From Chondrosia reniformis (lineage: Eukaryota; Porifera; Demospongiae; Chondrillida; Chondrillidae): a stretch of DNA of 64,000 nucleotides. The stretch lies in NCBI GenBank assembly GCA_947172415.1, contig OX359189.1:9376501-9440500 (forward strand), in the 5' to 3' direction. The notes beneath the pieces were generated by a model. It had not been told where the DNA came from and did not search any database. It saw only the letters and a program-made list of their open reading frames with translations. The position numbers and the translations under genes are program-made. Below are positions 1 through 12,947 of the stretch, piece by piece. Every line of letters begins with the position of its first letter. Positions within the stretch are counted from its first letter, which is position 1.

Positions 1-643
1 TGGTTATAAGTATCTATAAAGAAGCAAACAAAATGAAGCAATCTTATACATTCAATGAAGTGATCATAATATATTAGAGTTATTTATGTATTAATTGTTT
101 AGACTGGGTCATCAAGTGAAAGATGAGGTTAATTGTGCTAGGTTTCCAAAGATTTTAGATATTAGAAATCTTATACACAACAAATTTCCATAAATGGTTT
201 AATAATAGACATCATTGTCAATTGAATCTGGACTTTAGCCCGCCCACTCATAAGGACATAAAAGGCCTTTATATACGTTTATATCATAAAATGTCCCTGT
301 GTGCAAGTTACCAAATGGTCTCTAACCCCATTGATTATGCAAATGTATGCAACCATGCATTAATCGTCAGTATTCTTAGCTCCCTCTCAAAGCAAATCAA
401 ATCTGCTGTGGTTATTAGCTAAGACCCCTTTAAGACTGGAACTTTTGTTGGCATGCAACTTTTGTCAATATATGGCATTCAGAAGGGTCATCTTCAAGGT
501 GTGAAAAGGTAATTGATATAGGCCATGTGTTCTACCTGTATACGTAAACTACTACTCTCTATGCAGTAGTTGTGGATTACAAGGCCTGCAACAGCGTGAC
601 TAAAGTCTTGTACTGTTTAATATACTTGTGATTATCCTAGGAG
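1..643. other. Non-coding flank with dispersed repeats
   Basis: No convincing exon was found. Bases 220-345 resemble a sequence at about 19840-19985. Bases 395-710 are one copy of a dispersed repeat seen again at 3640-3985 and, inverted, at 19545-19815. The last coding exon of the minus-strand receptor to the right should lie here or just downstream, but I could not identify it: there is no NPAY-type tail on the minus strand. Confidence 0.5.
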
Positions 644-710
644 TCACTTTGATCCCTTTAACTCTGTAACTTTTAGTAGTACTTGATTGTAACTTTTATA
701 CGATAGACAC
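395..710 (+). repeat. Dispersed repeat, copy 1
   Basis: Shares ordered blocks with 3640-3985, including the run from GACCCCTTTAAGACTG through the segment ending ACTAAAGTCTTGTA. A third copy lies inverted at about 19545-19815. No coding content is visible, so it is probably a non-autonomous transposon. Confidence 0.6.
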
Positions 711-3700
711 ATTATATTATACTTTATACCTTTAGGTTGTATAGGATGATCACTTCCTCTTTTAGATCTCTTCCTCATACAACAAGCCACAACACATGTA
801 ACTATGATTATGATCCAACTGATTATCAGCAGTGAAGCTAACACACCAGATGAGGCTATCCAAAATCTAGATCTCAGCCCATCTACTGTATATATGAAGT
901 AACAGAAAGGTAGCAGACCAAATCCATGTCAAAATGGTATAAATTATAATTTACCATTATTAAAATTTGTGTTCACTTTCAACTTTGTACTTTTACTGAC
1001 TAAAACTACATTTTGAAAGCAATAAGCAATGGCATCCACTCCAATGAGGTAAATAGTTGGTGTCAAATCTTCAATGGTGTAGTATGTTTCATTCGTAGTT
1101 ACTTTTCTCAAACTAGATCCATCTCCACTCTGTTGCCATGTTACCTCATACACAATAGTGCAGTGCTCATAACATCCTACACTGTGGGACCACATTATGG
1201 AGATTGTACTCTCAGATATATTTAGAAGTGCCAATTTATTAGGTGGGTTGAAGGATTCAGCATCACCTATATAATATGCAGAAAAATTCTTCTGGATCAA
1301 TCAGTTGTATATATGTGAATGCACACAAATGTTCATATATATTTTGCATGGTAAATATATTATGCCTGTATACTACGTATATAGATCTCTAAAATTTTTA
1401 TTTGCATATTTATATACGTATATGTCATATATATATATATGTAATATACATTGTACGTATTATGTAAAACTATATATTTTATGTGTATACTGTATTAGAT
1501 TTTCGTACATAAATGTCAGCAACTGACCTTCACATTTTGGTTTTGCCTCCTTGAAGCTCCAAATGTTCCTAATCGGACAAGTTAGGTACTTTCCCTCTGC
1601 AAGTACACATCCTTCATTGCACTCCACAACAAGTAATTCACCAGATGTGGACACACTCTTTGTGTTACCATAGTAGCCATTCATTGGCTTGCTCAAAACA
1701 GGGCACACTATATATATATACATATATACGTATATATATCGTTCTATTCAATGCATTATCTCATATATAAATCAGCTATATATGATTGAAGATTGAAGAT
1801 TGAAGCTTTAGTTAACGAAGCTTTTCTATCTTTATTTATAATGTTAAGATTATGAATATATATATATATATTAAAGCCCAACAAAGCGGCCAAGTAGTTT
1901 GAGTGCGGGGATGGCAGCCCCACGAGTTCTTAAACTCGAAATACTTGTTTTAATTCTTTACTAAAAATGTTTGAGAATGAATACTTCTGTTTGATCATGA
2001 CTCTGATTATTTATGCAATTATTAGCACAACTAACCACTGTCTCCTTTAGTCGACACGTCTAATCTGAGGCCTCCACAATATCCATAAGAATTACCTTTA
2101 CCAAATCCATATACCAGCACCCCAATGCCTGCTAATTTATTCAAATGTCTTAATGTTTGTACTTTTCCACTGATTTCTAGTTGAGTTCCATACACTTCAG
2201 TGACTCCTAGACGCTGGATGGCTGTAAAATTGACATTTAGTTCCTCAAGTGACTGGTCATTTAAAAAGATTTTAGAAGGTTGGAAGAAATCTTTTGGAAT
2301 GTACAAGTTCATAAAGTGAGTGTAGTTCTGGACTCCATCAAATAAAGTAGCTAGTGTGTATCCATTGGAATATTGTTCAACTGGAGGGATCATTGCCATA
2401 AATGGATCCGAAAGAACACCATCTACCTCTTGCCCAACAGAAAATTGTAACAAGATGATTCTTTTATCTCCTTCAATCCAACAATAGTCTGTGCTTGGTA
2501 TATCAATGTCTTTGAAACCTCCTTCTTGAAGAATAAAGGATGCAGAATAACCAGACTGTCCATCACTCCGAGTACATTCAATTTGAACAGTGGTGAAATC
2601 TTCTCCAGCCACTACTTTGAACCTGTCATAAGCCTGTCTTGTTTTAAGGGGAACTGTAGCAAACCTCTTTCCCCAGTTCTGCACAGGAGGAATCTGTTCC
2701 ACCAGATGATCACAATAAACAATTTTAGGCGGTACATTAGTACACTGATGTCCAGTTGTGAAAGAGATAGGTTTATCAGATACCACTCTAGTTCCTGTGA
2801 GATCACCACTCTGTCTTATTAGGAGTGTCTCATATTTCTGTAACATTATTTGTGTAGTAGACCCAGCAGTAGTGAATGTTGATCCAATTGTTGTATTTAC
2901 ATTAGGAGTTATGGACAAAAGAGTGTTATTCTCAGATGCAACCATTCCTATCAAAGAATGATATTGCAAGAAGGGTGTAGCCATTGCAGTAATATACTTG
3001 TATGTTTGTGACTCAAATCTAGCTGGAGGGAGAGCTAAAAACGCATCTGTAGTAAGTAGGTCTTCATTTGCTCCATACACCACAAGTTTATGATCTCCTT
3101 CAGCCTTTACAATAATAGATTTTCCTCTCTCAGTTGTAGTTAACAATGCAAATGATCGATTAAACATATAAGACATCACTTGACCTGGCGTTGCCACTCC
3201 TTCTTCATAAAAATCCGTAAACTGACTGCTGATAGTGAAGGATACTGGATCGTCTTCAGGAGTAGTTACAAAGACACTACATACAAAATTTCGTTCGTAA
3301 TTTTCCAAGAATACCAAAAAGAACTCATTTCCTTCATTGCTTTGAGCTAAATATATGAAAAGGCTATTTTTATTATATTGTCTATTTACATAATAATTAG
3401 ACAAATACATATATTATATATATCAAATTATGGATGCAAGTGACCCCCAAGATTATATATCCACAATCAGCTATATTAAATACTACATACACTGCTACAA
3501 GCTTAAAAAGGATTGAAATTCTAAACTTCTGCATACAGAGTAGTAATCTCTACAGACCATATAAGGTTAAACACATGGCCTTCCAATTCAAGTGTCGAAC
3601 AGCAAGTATTCCTATATATATATATAGCTCCCTAGCTCTCAAGACTATTCAAATCTGCTGTGGTTGTTAGCTGAGACCCCTTTAAGACTGTAAAGTTTGA

Positions 3701-4206
3701 TTTGTTGATATATGCCATCCATCCAGGTGTAGCATTTCACTGTATTTTTTAGGTGTGAAAAGGTAATTGGTAGGCCATGTGTTCTACCTTATATGATCTT
3801 AAAGTTTATAAACTACTACTCTCTATGCAGTAGTTGAGGATTTCAAAGCCTGCAGCAGTGTGACTAAAGTCTTGTATATATACCTATGATTATATACCAG
3901 TTAGGAGTCACTTGGATCTCTTTAAATTTGTAACTTACACTGCGTAGTACTTGATTGTAATTTTAATATTATAGATATCTAATTTGCCAGTAACTTGCAC
4001 TGTGTAGTGTATATATATACTTGAGTGTTATGAGATATATAGTTAGCAAAGTACTTCACTATACTGATACATTCTCTATAAGCAATTTTGTTTAATTCAT
4101 TATTTAAAAATGAGATTCTACGGTATATATATATATATTTACCTCCACATATTCCCAAAGCAGCCAAGAATAACAGTACTAGTACTCCAAGGCAGGAAAA
4201 TGCCAT
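644..4206 (-). CDS. Chimeric receptor: IgGFc-binding domain, sushi, FN3, TM
   Basis: Multi-exon gene read right to left. Exon 1 (4143-4206) encodes a signal peptide beginning MAFSCLGVLVLLF. Exon 2 (2036-3346) is a large IgGFc-binding N-terminal domain with the family-like stretch FTTGHQCTNVPP and the motif CDHLVEQIPP. Exon 3 (1528-1707) is one sushi/CCP module with four cysteines and a late Trp. Exon 4 (955-1266) is FN3, and exon 5 (730-885) is a membrane span followed by the basic stop-transfer RKRSKRG. All junctions are GT/AG and phase 1, giving about 674 residues through exon 5. The FN3 and TM exons closely match those of the minus-strand Ig receptors elsewhere in the window, so this is a domain-swapped relative. 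The tail exon is unresolved; reading through exon 5 would stop at 644. IgGFc-binding domains occur in secreted or surface mucin-like proteins; the ligand is unknown. Confidence 0.82.
3640..3985 (+). repeat. Dispersed repeat, copy 2 (intronic)
   Basis: Second copy of the element at 395-710, lying inside intron 1 of the IgGFc-binding receptor. The shared core includes CTACTACTCTCTATGCAGTA and the following GCAGCAGTGTGACTAAAGTC. Confidence 0.6.
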
Positions 4207-6138
4207 TTCAACTGTTTTCTGTATATCCTATAATTCTTACTTATATATACATCTATATAGCTTGTATATTTTGTAAATGTGCTTAATTGATATCACATTG
4301 ATGGCTTCAAATTATAGTTCTATACTGTGTAAGTTATAATATAATATACTAATCTACAGCAACTGCTAATTTAATTTATATAATAGAATGATAATACATT
4401 TATAAACAAAAGAGAATATTTTGACACATGTCACTGACTTACCATTCTCTATATCATATATATACTACATATAGGTATGGATTATTTAGATGGAACGTAT
4501 ATATGTTATAAATAATTAATGATTTGATCTGACACCAGATATAGTGTTACAACATTAAATCCATACTCCAAACAGTATATATAGTTATTATATACTCCGT
4601 TGCCGGGGCAACCACCTGTATTTAAATTTTGTAGCCATGATATAAAAGGATTTAAGAAGCTATATACTGCATCGGCTTCTTAAATCCTGTTGTATACCGG
4701 CCCTGCAAATATGGAAGGTGGTAAACTAAGACGTTTCTTCTTGGGGGGTGTACAATTCTCCTTACATTTAGGACAGTTGGAGTACATAGTCAGGGCAAGA
4801 GCATTCTATGAAGTCGTTGGCATTTAAGTAAAAACAACCAGACACTAGCTGAGCCATCCTGAAAGTCCCACCAAAATTCCCAACAAATTCAAACAATATT
4901 GCATGCATTAGATTTGAAACCATACAGATTGAAAGTTGAAAGTGTATGTAGCTATATAGTTGCATATATACATTGGACGCATATGCCATATGGGATTTGA
5001 TATTATATAGAAGCTACCATAACTGTAATATATTATTATTATATATTATTATTATTTATTTGCTCATGGCATATAAAAAATGCCAACCAGATATGGTTAA
5101 GAAAGAAAAATCACAAAGATAAAGATAAAGAGAAGAGAAGAAGGACAACAGACAACAGAACTGAAAGAGGATGAAAGGGCAAACGTGGAGGGAGTTTCTG
5201 GGAATTCCATCTTTTCAGCTTTTGTTCCATACACATACATACACAATTTTGTGCCAAAGGTTAAGAGGAAGTATATTTCTCTAAGGTTGGAATTTGCTTT
5301 TTTAAGAACAAGCTTAAGTTATATTTGGGGTAGATGTCACTAATTGATGATTCAAAGACATCATGTAACATACATTCTAGGATCATCATATTGTACAAGG
5401 GTATATATGTATACTTTAACACTTATATAATATATAAACAGTTATTTGGACTAAGTGTAGTGTGACTATGAAATCATCAAAAATGTTTACATATATCCCA
5501 CTATGTAAGATCATCTTAAAAATGCTATTCATGCAGGAGACAAATGTGGGGGATATTTACTGATGATGATATATATCATATTAGCATTATTGCAAATTTA
5601 TTAGGCAGGATTTTATATTCTTTCCTAATATTCATCAATCTTGTATATGTAGTATAGGGCTGAGGGATGTGAAACTAAGGGAATATATGTACGTATATAT
5701 AATATGAATACTATGAAGTAATGAGGGGTATATACTTGTTGCGTTCATAATGAATTGGTACAATTTGAGCATCAGTAACACTTGTTATTAATCAAGATTA
5801 AGATGTTTCGACCTGTAGGTCCTCATCAGCAATAAATGAGGAGGAAGACATACAACCAGTTTAAATAGAAGAAGGTGACATGTGACGAGTTATGATGTAA
5901 TGTTTTTTGGGTGTCAAATAATAAATGAGGCATTTAAAAATAAAATTAAAGTGACTGACTGACTTAACTATGAATACTATTATATATGTCTAATATTTAG
6001 TTATATGGTCACACACGTACACATCAATTTATATTGAATTGCAATTATATTTCATTCAAAATACAGAAATGATGTATGCAGCAATTTTAATGTTAGCATA
6101 TTACAAATCTCAGTTTCAGCTTTATGTAAGTTCATAAA
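4207..6138. other. Intergenic, transposon-derived sequence
   Basis: No supported gene. A 14-bp inverted repeat (4647-4660 with 4675-4688, 14-nt loop) is visible. Bases 5340-5610 share blocks with 17400-17700 and 32030-32290. Bases 5720-5770 carry, in reverse, the same element tip found in several receptor introns (reverse complement of AATTATGAACGCAACAAGTA). Confidence 0.5.
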
Positions 6139-6775
6139 TCAATATGCTGGTGGATTCTGATAGTTTTGCAACATCATGATCACACCAGGTATTTCTTCGT
6201 AGTGTTCAAACACCTCTCGCATTGTAATGGTAAAAGTGCGCTCATCTCTCACATAAGCTCCAGCTCCACCTCCCACTCCACCACCTACAGTTCCACCTGC
6301 TGCCACTCCACCTGATCCACCAATAATTCCTCCAATGATACCTCCAACAATGGTACCACCAACTGGAATAATAGAACCAATTACAGCACCAATTACAGCT
6401 CCACCGACAGTTCCAGCCGCACCACCAACTGTGCTTCCAATGGCAACTCCTTGAAAATATTAAGAAAAATTAATGTATAAATTAGCGAAAATAAACCTTT
6501 AAAACTAAATATATACAGTACAAGTTACAATATACTAAGGTATATATATACGTATATATACCCGCTGTAATGGGTCTCCCTGGATGACAACGCAATACTA
6601 AACCAGGATCTACTTTTAGCTTCCCTATGCTCTTATCATAATAGGCATTCTGGCGGAGAGATTTCAAATCATCTTTATCAACAGTACAAGAGCTAAATCC
6701 TTTAACTTTTGCTCTAATGATAGCATAATTCTCTATGCGACTTTTCAATCTATCCATGTCAGCATCAGATGCCAT
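6139..6775 (-). CDS. Glycine-zipper protein with C-terminal PPAY, copy 1
   Basis: Two exons, 6562-6775 and 6139-6449, spliced in phase 1 to give 174 residues. The N-terminal 71 residues are polar and begin MASDADMDRLKSRIENYAII. Residues from about 72 to 140 are an alternating Gly-rich hydrophobic segment (repeats such as GGTIVGGIIGGIIGG) with many GxxxG spacings, suggesting packed membrane helices. The last 35 residues are polar and end NPPAY, a PPxY motif of the kind bound by WW domains. There is no signal peptide. I do not recognise the family; a membrane-inserting or scaffold role is inference. Copies at 18527-19128 and 32396-33020 show it is a duplicated family. Confidence 0.75.
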
Positions 6776-7433
6776 GATAGTACAGTCTTCAGGCCCGACG
6801 GAAGGTATTTGAAGTTGGTTAGATTTATTTTCATATACACATACAAGAAACGAACCAGAAACGCAGAGAAACGCGAAACGTCAAATCTAGGAAGCCATCG
6901 TGGGAGCCAACTGTGCTTCAAATGTTACCATAGCAGCTTTGCCTGTTATATGTTATAACCTATATATATACGCGTTTCTATTATAAACTTTAGCCAAAAA
7001 GTTTGGGGATAACTTCATCTGAAGCTGACATGAAGGAACTGCTGTATAAGGTATCTATTAGTTATAGATGGATATATATAGCTATATAGTTTAGGTTCGA
7101 ATTTATTGTTTATCAATTGAAATACGTACTTGCCATGCCATGCTTTAAAAGGGAAAAAAAGAAAAGCCATCCCAACATTGTAGTCATACACATCATGATT
7201 CTTTTTTCTTTTTCCTGCCATGTTCTTATGACAAATATATATATAAAACAAAATGATTTTAGAAGTAGGAATGGAAGTGTTCACTATGCATCTACAAAAA
7301 TTATCAAAACAAGACAGTGATTACATTATATGGATATATAATCATACAGAAGAGTTGCATATATACTAAAAATTAGGTAACTTAACCATACACTTCTGTG
7401 TTTGGGTGCATCATTCCTACTTCAGCTCTGACA

Positions 7434-7492
7434 AAGAAATATCAAATCATCTGTATCACATGTACTGTGATACAGATGATTTGATATTTCTT
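7434..7492. repeat. Perfect 27-bp hairpin
   Basis: Arms 7434-7460 and 7466-7492 are perfect reverse complements around the 5-nt spacer TGTAC. Each arm contains the exon-1 block AAATCATCTGTATCA of the glycine-zipper genes, so it is an inverted duplication of coding sequence. Confidence 0.85.
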
Positions 7493-7569
7493 CCTTTAAC
7501 TTTTGTTCTAATGATAGCATAATTCTCTATGCGACTTTTCAATCTATCCATGACAGCATCGGATGCCAT
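7487..7569 (-). pseudogene. Truncated glycine-zipper exon 1
   Basis: From the ATG at 7569 the minus strand encodes about 26 residues closely matching the start of the copy at 6562-6775 (MASDAVMDRLKSRIENYAII, then RTKVKG). It then runs into the hairpin at 7434-7492. No donor site or second exon follows, so this is a broken copy. Confidence 0.75.
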
Positions 7570-7739
7570 GATGGCCAGCGGAAAGTATTTGAAGTTGATC
7601 AGGTTACTTGTTTTTTTATATATGAATATGATACAGAAATGAACCAGAAACGCGAATCGTCAAATCCAGTCCTTTTTAGGAGCAAAATATAGAATGAAAC
7701 CTCTGTTTATATTAGAATGGTATAAGGAAGTAAACACAC

Positions 7740-8553
7740 CTAATTGGGCTATACAAGTCCTGCTTACCCTAAAATAGGGAGGGATGCATATATTGACTTG
7801 AAAACTTCTTTCTCCTAGGACAATAATAATAATAAAGATATAATAATATTCTGTTGAGGTTAACTTAATAGGTAATTGATCTAATTAATCAAGTAGGGGC
7901 CAATATAGGAGGTCACTTAATGTAAGTGTGGCTATATGCATTATATACTTTATCTTACACTGAACCATATTTTTTATAATTTCTATAATTATGTAACAAA
8001 ACAAAGTGAAAAGGAAAATCCTTTTATATACTAAACTTTATAGAAGGAGCCAATGTATTGTAGAGTTAAATGTGTTAGGTTTCATTACAAAGAGACTTGC
8101 ATGTGTCATCTTGGAGCTGTTGTGGTTGAACAGGTCATCTCGGGTTTTCCCTTCTGACGTGTGTTTGTAGGTGCATCTATTGTTGTGGTACTGTCCCATG
8201 CTGTGCTCCTGTCTGTTGCCATGGATACCACTGATGATATACAACTGGAGGGGATCATAATATCATGAAGAAACTGTCAGAATTCAGTAGAGTTTAGTTT
8301 GGGCTGTATTTGACTGTTCAAGTGAAACTTAATTTATTTCCTTCAATTTCTTGTTTCTGTATTACTCAGCATGCAGGTTTAATTTAAAGTTTATTTTGAT
8401 TGAAATGGTTTCAATGAGATTCATATCTGAATGGGGAACTATTATAAGTATGTGAAACTATAAATTAAACATTAGTATATTTACATACCAGTAGTTTATG
8501 TGCGTATACACAAGATGTATTATGTGTAATTATACAGACTGTAAATCCATAAA
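7740..8553. repeat. Upstream arm of a roughly 1.2-kb tandem duplication
   Basis: About 7770-8620 is repeated with small differences at about 9050-10010. Shared blocks include GGTAATTGATCTAATTAATC and TGGATACCACTGATGATATA, and run into a near-identical signal-peptide exon in each copy. It is the putative promoter of the receptor copies that follow. Confidence 0.7.
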
Positions 8554-8990
8554 ATGGCAGATTTCTCACTTTTAAAGTGTTTGTTCTCTATCGCTCTATT
8601 AATATCAACAGGTAAGAGATTATAATAGTATTTCATACCTATTTACCAGTTGTATATGCATACACTACACAATTCAGCAATTTCTTATTGTATTATTAAT
8701 TTCCAATAACACCAACTTTGTATTCTTATATGATGATTGTAGGTGATGCTGTAACTCTCACTTCCAATAATGACCGGCACTGTCTTAGTCAGACATCAAG
8801 AATAAAATGTACTCATCCTTTTAATGATGGATCACTTGTGATACTTTGGGAGAGAAATGGAACTAGACTGAATAGATTTGTACATAGTCTGTCTGAAATT
8901 GAACCAACTTACATAGCAGTCCCACTGTTCTACTTTGCCGCTGCTGGTAGCACTGTATTTTGGGTCATCGGTAAGGAAGCAGGCTACTAG
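8554..8990 (+). pseudogene. Truncated Ig receptor copy
   Basis: Exon 1 (8554-8611) encodes the signal peptide MADFSLLKCLFSIALLISTG and has a good donor. Exon 2 starts at 8743 and encodes the first half of an Ig domain, with C-x8-C and WERNGTRL as in the next gene. After EPTY it diverges abruptly into unrelated sequence and stops at 8990, missing the F-strand cysteine and all downstream domains. The duplicated promoter of the next receptor follows at once, so unequal exchange or deletion is the likely cause. Confidence 0.75.
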
Positions 8991-9949
8991 TCCTACTAAC
9001 CCAATTTTGTCATGTATTCATGCATTGACTTGAAAGCTTCTTAGTATTATGCGTATAGGGACAATAACGAGGAGAATGATATAATAATTTCTGTCCTATT
9101 TAAAATGGATTAGTAAATCAAAGGACAAGAAACAAAATTAAAAATAGAATAGAACCTCAGTTTAGTAGAATCTGTCACTACTAAAATTTTCATAATGTTG
9201 AGGTTTACTTAATAGGTAATTGATCTAATTAATCAAGTAGGGGCCAATATATAAGGTCACTTAATGTAAGTGTGGCTATATGCATTATATACTTTATCTT
9301 ACACTGAACCAAATTCTATATGTAATTATGTAACAAAACGAAGTGAAAAGGAGAATCCTTTTACTAAGCTGCGCATATATAGAAGGAGCCAATGTATTAT
9401 AGAGTTAAATGTGTTACATTTCATTGCAATTGAGTTGCATGTGCCATCTTGGAGCTGTTATGGTTGAACAGGTCATCTCAGGTTTTCCCCTTTTGACGTG
9501 TCTTTGTAGGTGCATCCATTGTTGTGGTACTGTCCCATGCTGTGTTCCTGTCTGTTGCCATGGATACCACTGATGATATACAACTGGAGGGGATCACCAT
9601 ATCATGAAGAAACTGTCAGAGAGTTCAGTTTGGACTGTATTTGACTGTTCAAGTGAAACTTTTATTTCCTTTAATTTCGTGTTTCTGTATTACTCAGCAG
9701 GTTTAATTTGTGAAGTATATTTTGATTGAAATGGTTTCAATGAGATACCCTTTTCATATCTGAATGGGGACCTGTATGAAACTATAAAGTCATATGAATT
9801 ATTTATATTATTTGTATTAGATTACCTTAGTATATTGTAACTTGTACTGTATATAAAACATTGTACACCACGTCATACATTAGTATACATACCATAGTTG
9901 TGAGTTTATGTACAAGATGTATATATGTATATGCCTGTAAATCCAGAAA

Positions 9950-12357
9950 ATGGCTGATTTCTCACTTTTAAATTATTTGTTCTCTATCGCTCTATTAATA
10001 TCAACAGGTAAGAGGTTATACGTATATACATACACTACATATTTAATTATTGTATAATGTATATGAGAATGTCTGTAACAATATTAATAAAATGAATAAT
10101 ATGAACTGTGTGGTGCATATTTATGTGGTTATATGATGACCTATAGCTACTCTTAGTATATGTATATACTATATATACAGTATATTGATGTATATGTAGG
10201 TGATGCTGCTGTAACTCTCACTTCCAATAATGACCTGCACTGTCTTGGTCAGTCATCAAAGATTACATGTACTCATCCTTTTAATGATGGATCACTTGTG
10301 GTACTTTGGGAGAGAAATGGAACAAGACTGACTAATATGGGAGGATCTGAAGATGAACATAGTCTATTTGATAGTGAACCAACCTACACTACACTGGATA
10401 TTGATATAACTAATGATGAGTTTAACAATAAGGTGCGGATCTACAGATGTTACACTCAAAATCTTGATACATCAGATAGAGAATACAGTAATGAAGTAGT
10501 GGTTGACGCAATTGGTAAGTGAAGTATGTATAATCTTTGCATATAGAAGTGTGTAGAACTATTTCCATATTCATTTATCCATATATACATGTACAATGAT
10601 ATAGCATGATATCCCCATCACTCCATGTAGAGGTTCCACTTCCTAGTGTAACTGTAATACAACCTAAATCTAATGTTATTAAATATAATGTGGAACACAC
10701 TCCAAATATGGAATGTTATTCTCATCACACTTTCCATTATCATGTTGTCTGGTATCCTGTGATCAGTGGAGTACCTGATGTGACACAACTACAGAATGAT
10801 ACCTTCTCCTCCAGTGGTACAGTGGTAATAGATGGGTTGATGAGTGATATGGAATATAAAGTTAACATAACTGCTGAATGTGTTGGAAATGAAGATGTTG
10901 TTAGTGATCTGTTATCATTGGGATTCACTACCGTCAGTGAGTTTTGTTTAATATTTGTCCTATACTTTGGTCCTTCATTAATAATCAGATATATATGCTC
11001 TCTAGATAGTATATATAGATATTTCACGTTTTCTATTTCAGGAATACCCATCACTTCCCTTTCTCCTGCTGGTCCAGTCTGTTATGACAGACAAGTCCAA
11101 CTCACCTGTCACCATCATGATATAACTGATACTACATCAAGTGGACCCATCTTCAATCAGACCAGTCCTGTAGTGTGGATGAAGGATGGAGAGAGGATTG
11201 ATCTACCTGATACATACCATATGGTTGTATCCCAGAGTAATACTGAGACAGTTGTGAGTGTGACAACAAGAAAGAGTGTCTTCCTCAATGGAGAGGCTAA
11301 CTACTCTTGTGCTGTTGTGTATGCTGATGGTAGTATGGAGGAGAGTGAACCTGTGACTGTGAGAGTTCAAGGTTAGTAAGCTATTCAATGTTTCTGTTAT
11401 TTATAGTTGGTGTTAATATAACTATAGCTGGTATTCCTTCAGAGTCTCCCCTTCCTCCAACCTCACTCACATCCATCCCTTCTGATACAAATATCTCCCT
11501 GATGTGGTCCCACAGTGATGAGTGTTTTGAGAACTGTACCTTCATGTATGAGGTAACATGGCAACAGAGTGGAGATGGATCTAGTTTGAGGAATGCAACC
11601 ACTACAGATACATCCTACACTATTGAAGGTCTTACTCCTGGTACATCTTATGAGATTGGAGTAATGACTACAGTTTACTGTACCTGTATCACAAGTAGAA
11701 GTGAAGGTATCTTAACACTTGGTACAGTAAGAACGTTACCACACCAATTGCAAGGTATGTATATACACAACACTATATTGCTCATTGCAGAGATACGTAT
11801 GCATGGATACTGTACCTATATATGGTGTTTTGTACACCTTTCAAGTTTTTACACTAAATTTAGAATCTGTTATGTTAATTTATGTTGGTGGGTGTATTAT
11901 ATATTGTATATATCAACTACTCCAACCCCTTGAAAAATATATTGTACATATATATGGAGATACGGAATAAATATACATGTACATAATATACGAATACACG
12001 TATATAGATATGTCAAGTGACTGTGTATCGTGGATAAGTGCTTTTGGAGTAGTAACTTCTCTTTTGATAATCAGTTGGAGTATATTCATAGCTACCTGTG
12101 TTGTAGCTGTTTGTCATCTAAGAAGAAAAGATTCACAATCAACAAAAGGTATATATAAGTGTGAGAGTATATATTCATTTCCACGTATACGTACATGATA
12201 TTATTGTTGACCATATAGTTCATCTATGTATATACATGTACATTATATAGGTTCACTGTCTCAAGGAAGGAAAGAAATTGAAATGGAGAATAATCCTGCT
12301 TATGTACCTGTTGAGATGAGTCAGATTGAAGATAAACCAACTTATGTGAACTTGTGA
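9950..12357 (+). CDS. Ig-FN3-Ig-FN3-TM receptor with NPAY/YVNL tail
   Basis: Seven exons: 9950-10007, 10200-10514, 10631-10936, 11042-11371, 11443-11754, 12008-12148 and 12251-12357, all phase 1, giving 522 residues. Order: signal peptide, Ig1 (C-x8-C, WERNGTRL, YRC), FN3, Ig2 (Cys pair, VVWMKDG, YSC), FN3 (LMWSHSDECFENC), membrane span (VVTSLLIISWSIFIATCVVAV), then a tail ending in NPAYVPVEM and PTYVNL. It has the class 3 architecture of the minus-strand genes in the array but is on the plus strand, next to the truncated copy at 8554. The acceptor of exon 5 could instead be at 11428, in the same frame. Likely a single-pass surface recognition receptor signalling through tyrosine-motif adaptors; the ligand is unknown. 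Confidence 0.85.
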
Positions 12358-12947
12358 TGTTCATGTATATGTACGTATACATAATACTATACCCCTATAT
12401 ATGACTACGTATATGTATGAAGTATACAACTTGTAAATTAAACAAGTGGGTAAACATGATATTGTTACTCAATGGAACTTGCATAATACACAATTTCAAG
12501 ATTGACTGAACAAAAGTGTTAAATGAGTTGCCAAAACATATGTGTATATACAATATTCACTGAATTATATAATAAAAGTGAATTGCCTTCACCATGTTAA
12601 TGTATATATACAAGTATATACTTAGGTATATAACCCTATAGGTCACATAAACAACATACTAGTATATATTAGTTACATTATATACATACACAACCCACAC
12701 ACTAATGTTGTGTGAATATAGCGAGATTAAACCTCCAAATATGGCCACTATTTTGTATACACCATTGCTATAGAGAAAATTTCAACTACACGCATGCATA
12801 CAAAAATATTAATATAAATATGAATAGGTTTGCTATTGTATATATATACATTCATAATATAATAATTCATATACTAGCTAGAGTGTATATATAATAGGCT
12901 TAGCAGCAGCAGTCTTTTATATAACGTATATAGTCTGCGTTTTCAAG
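12358..12947. other. Intergenic AT-rich spacer
   Basis: TATATA-rich sequence between two receptor genes in the same direction. I see no exon, hairpin or long repeat. Confidence 0.5.

Noticed and set aside
1873-1945. GC-rich island resembling a tRNA or SINE promoter
   Set aside because: I could not fold a cloverleaf or find proper A and B boxes; left as intronic sequence.
4768-4989. 73-residue minus ORF with ECSCPDY
   Set aside because: No splice context, signal or homologous copy; Cys content is not enough to call a zinc finger.
12330-12357. Tail tyrosines as ITIM or ITAM motifs
   Set aside because: Residue -2 to both tyrosines is Pro and the spacing does not fit YxxL-x(6-8)-YxxL; NPxY and YxN describe them better.
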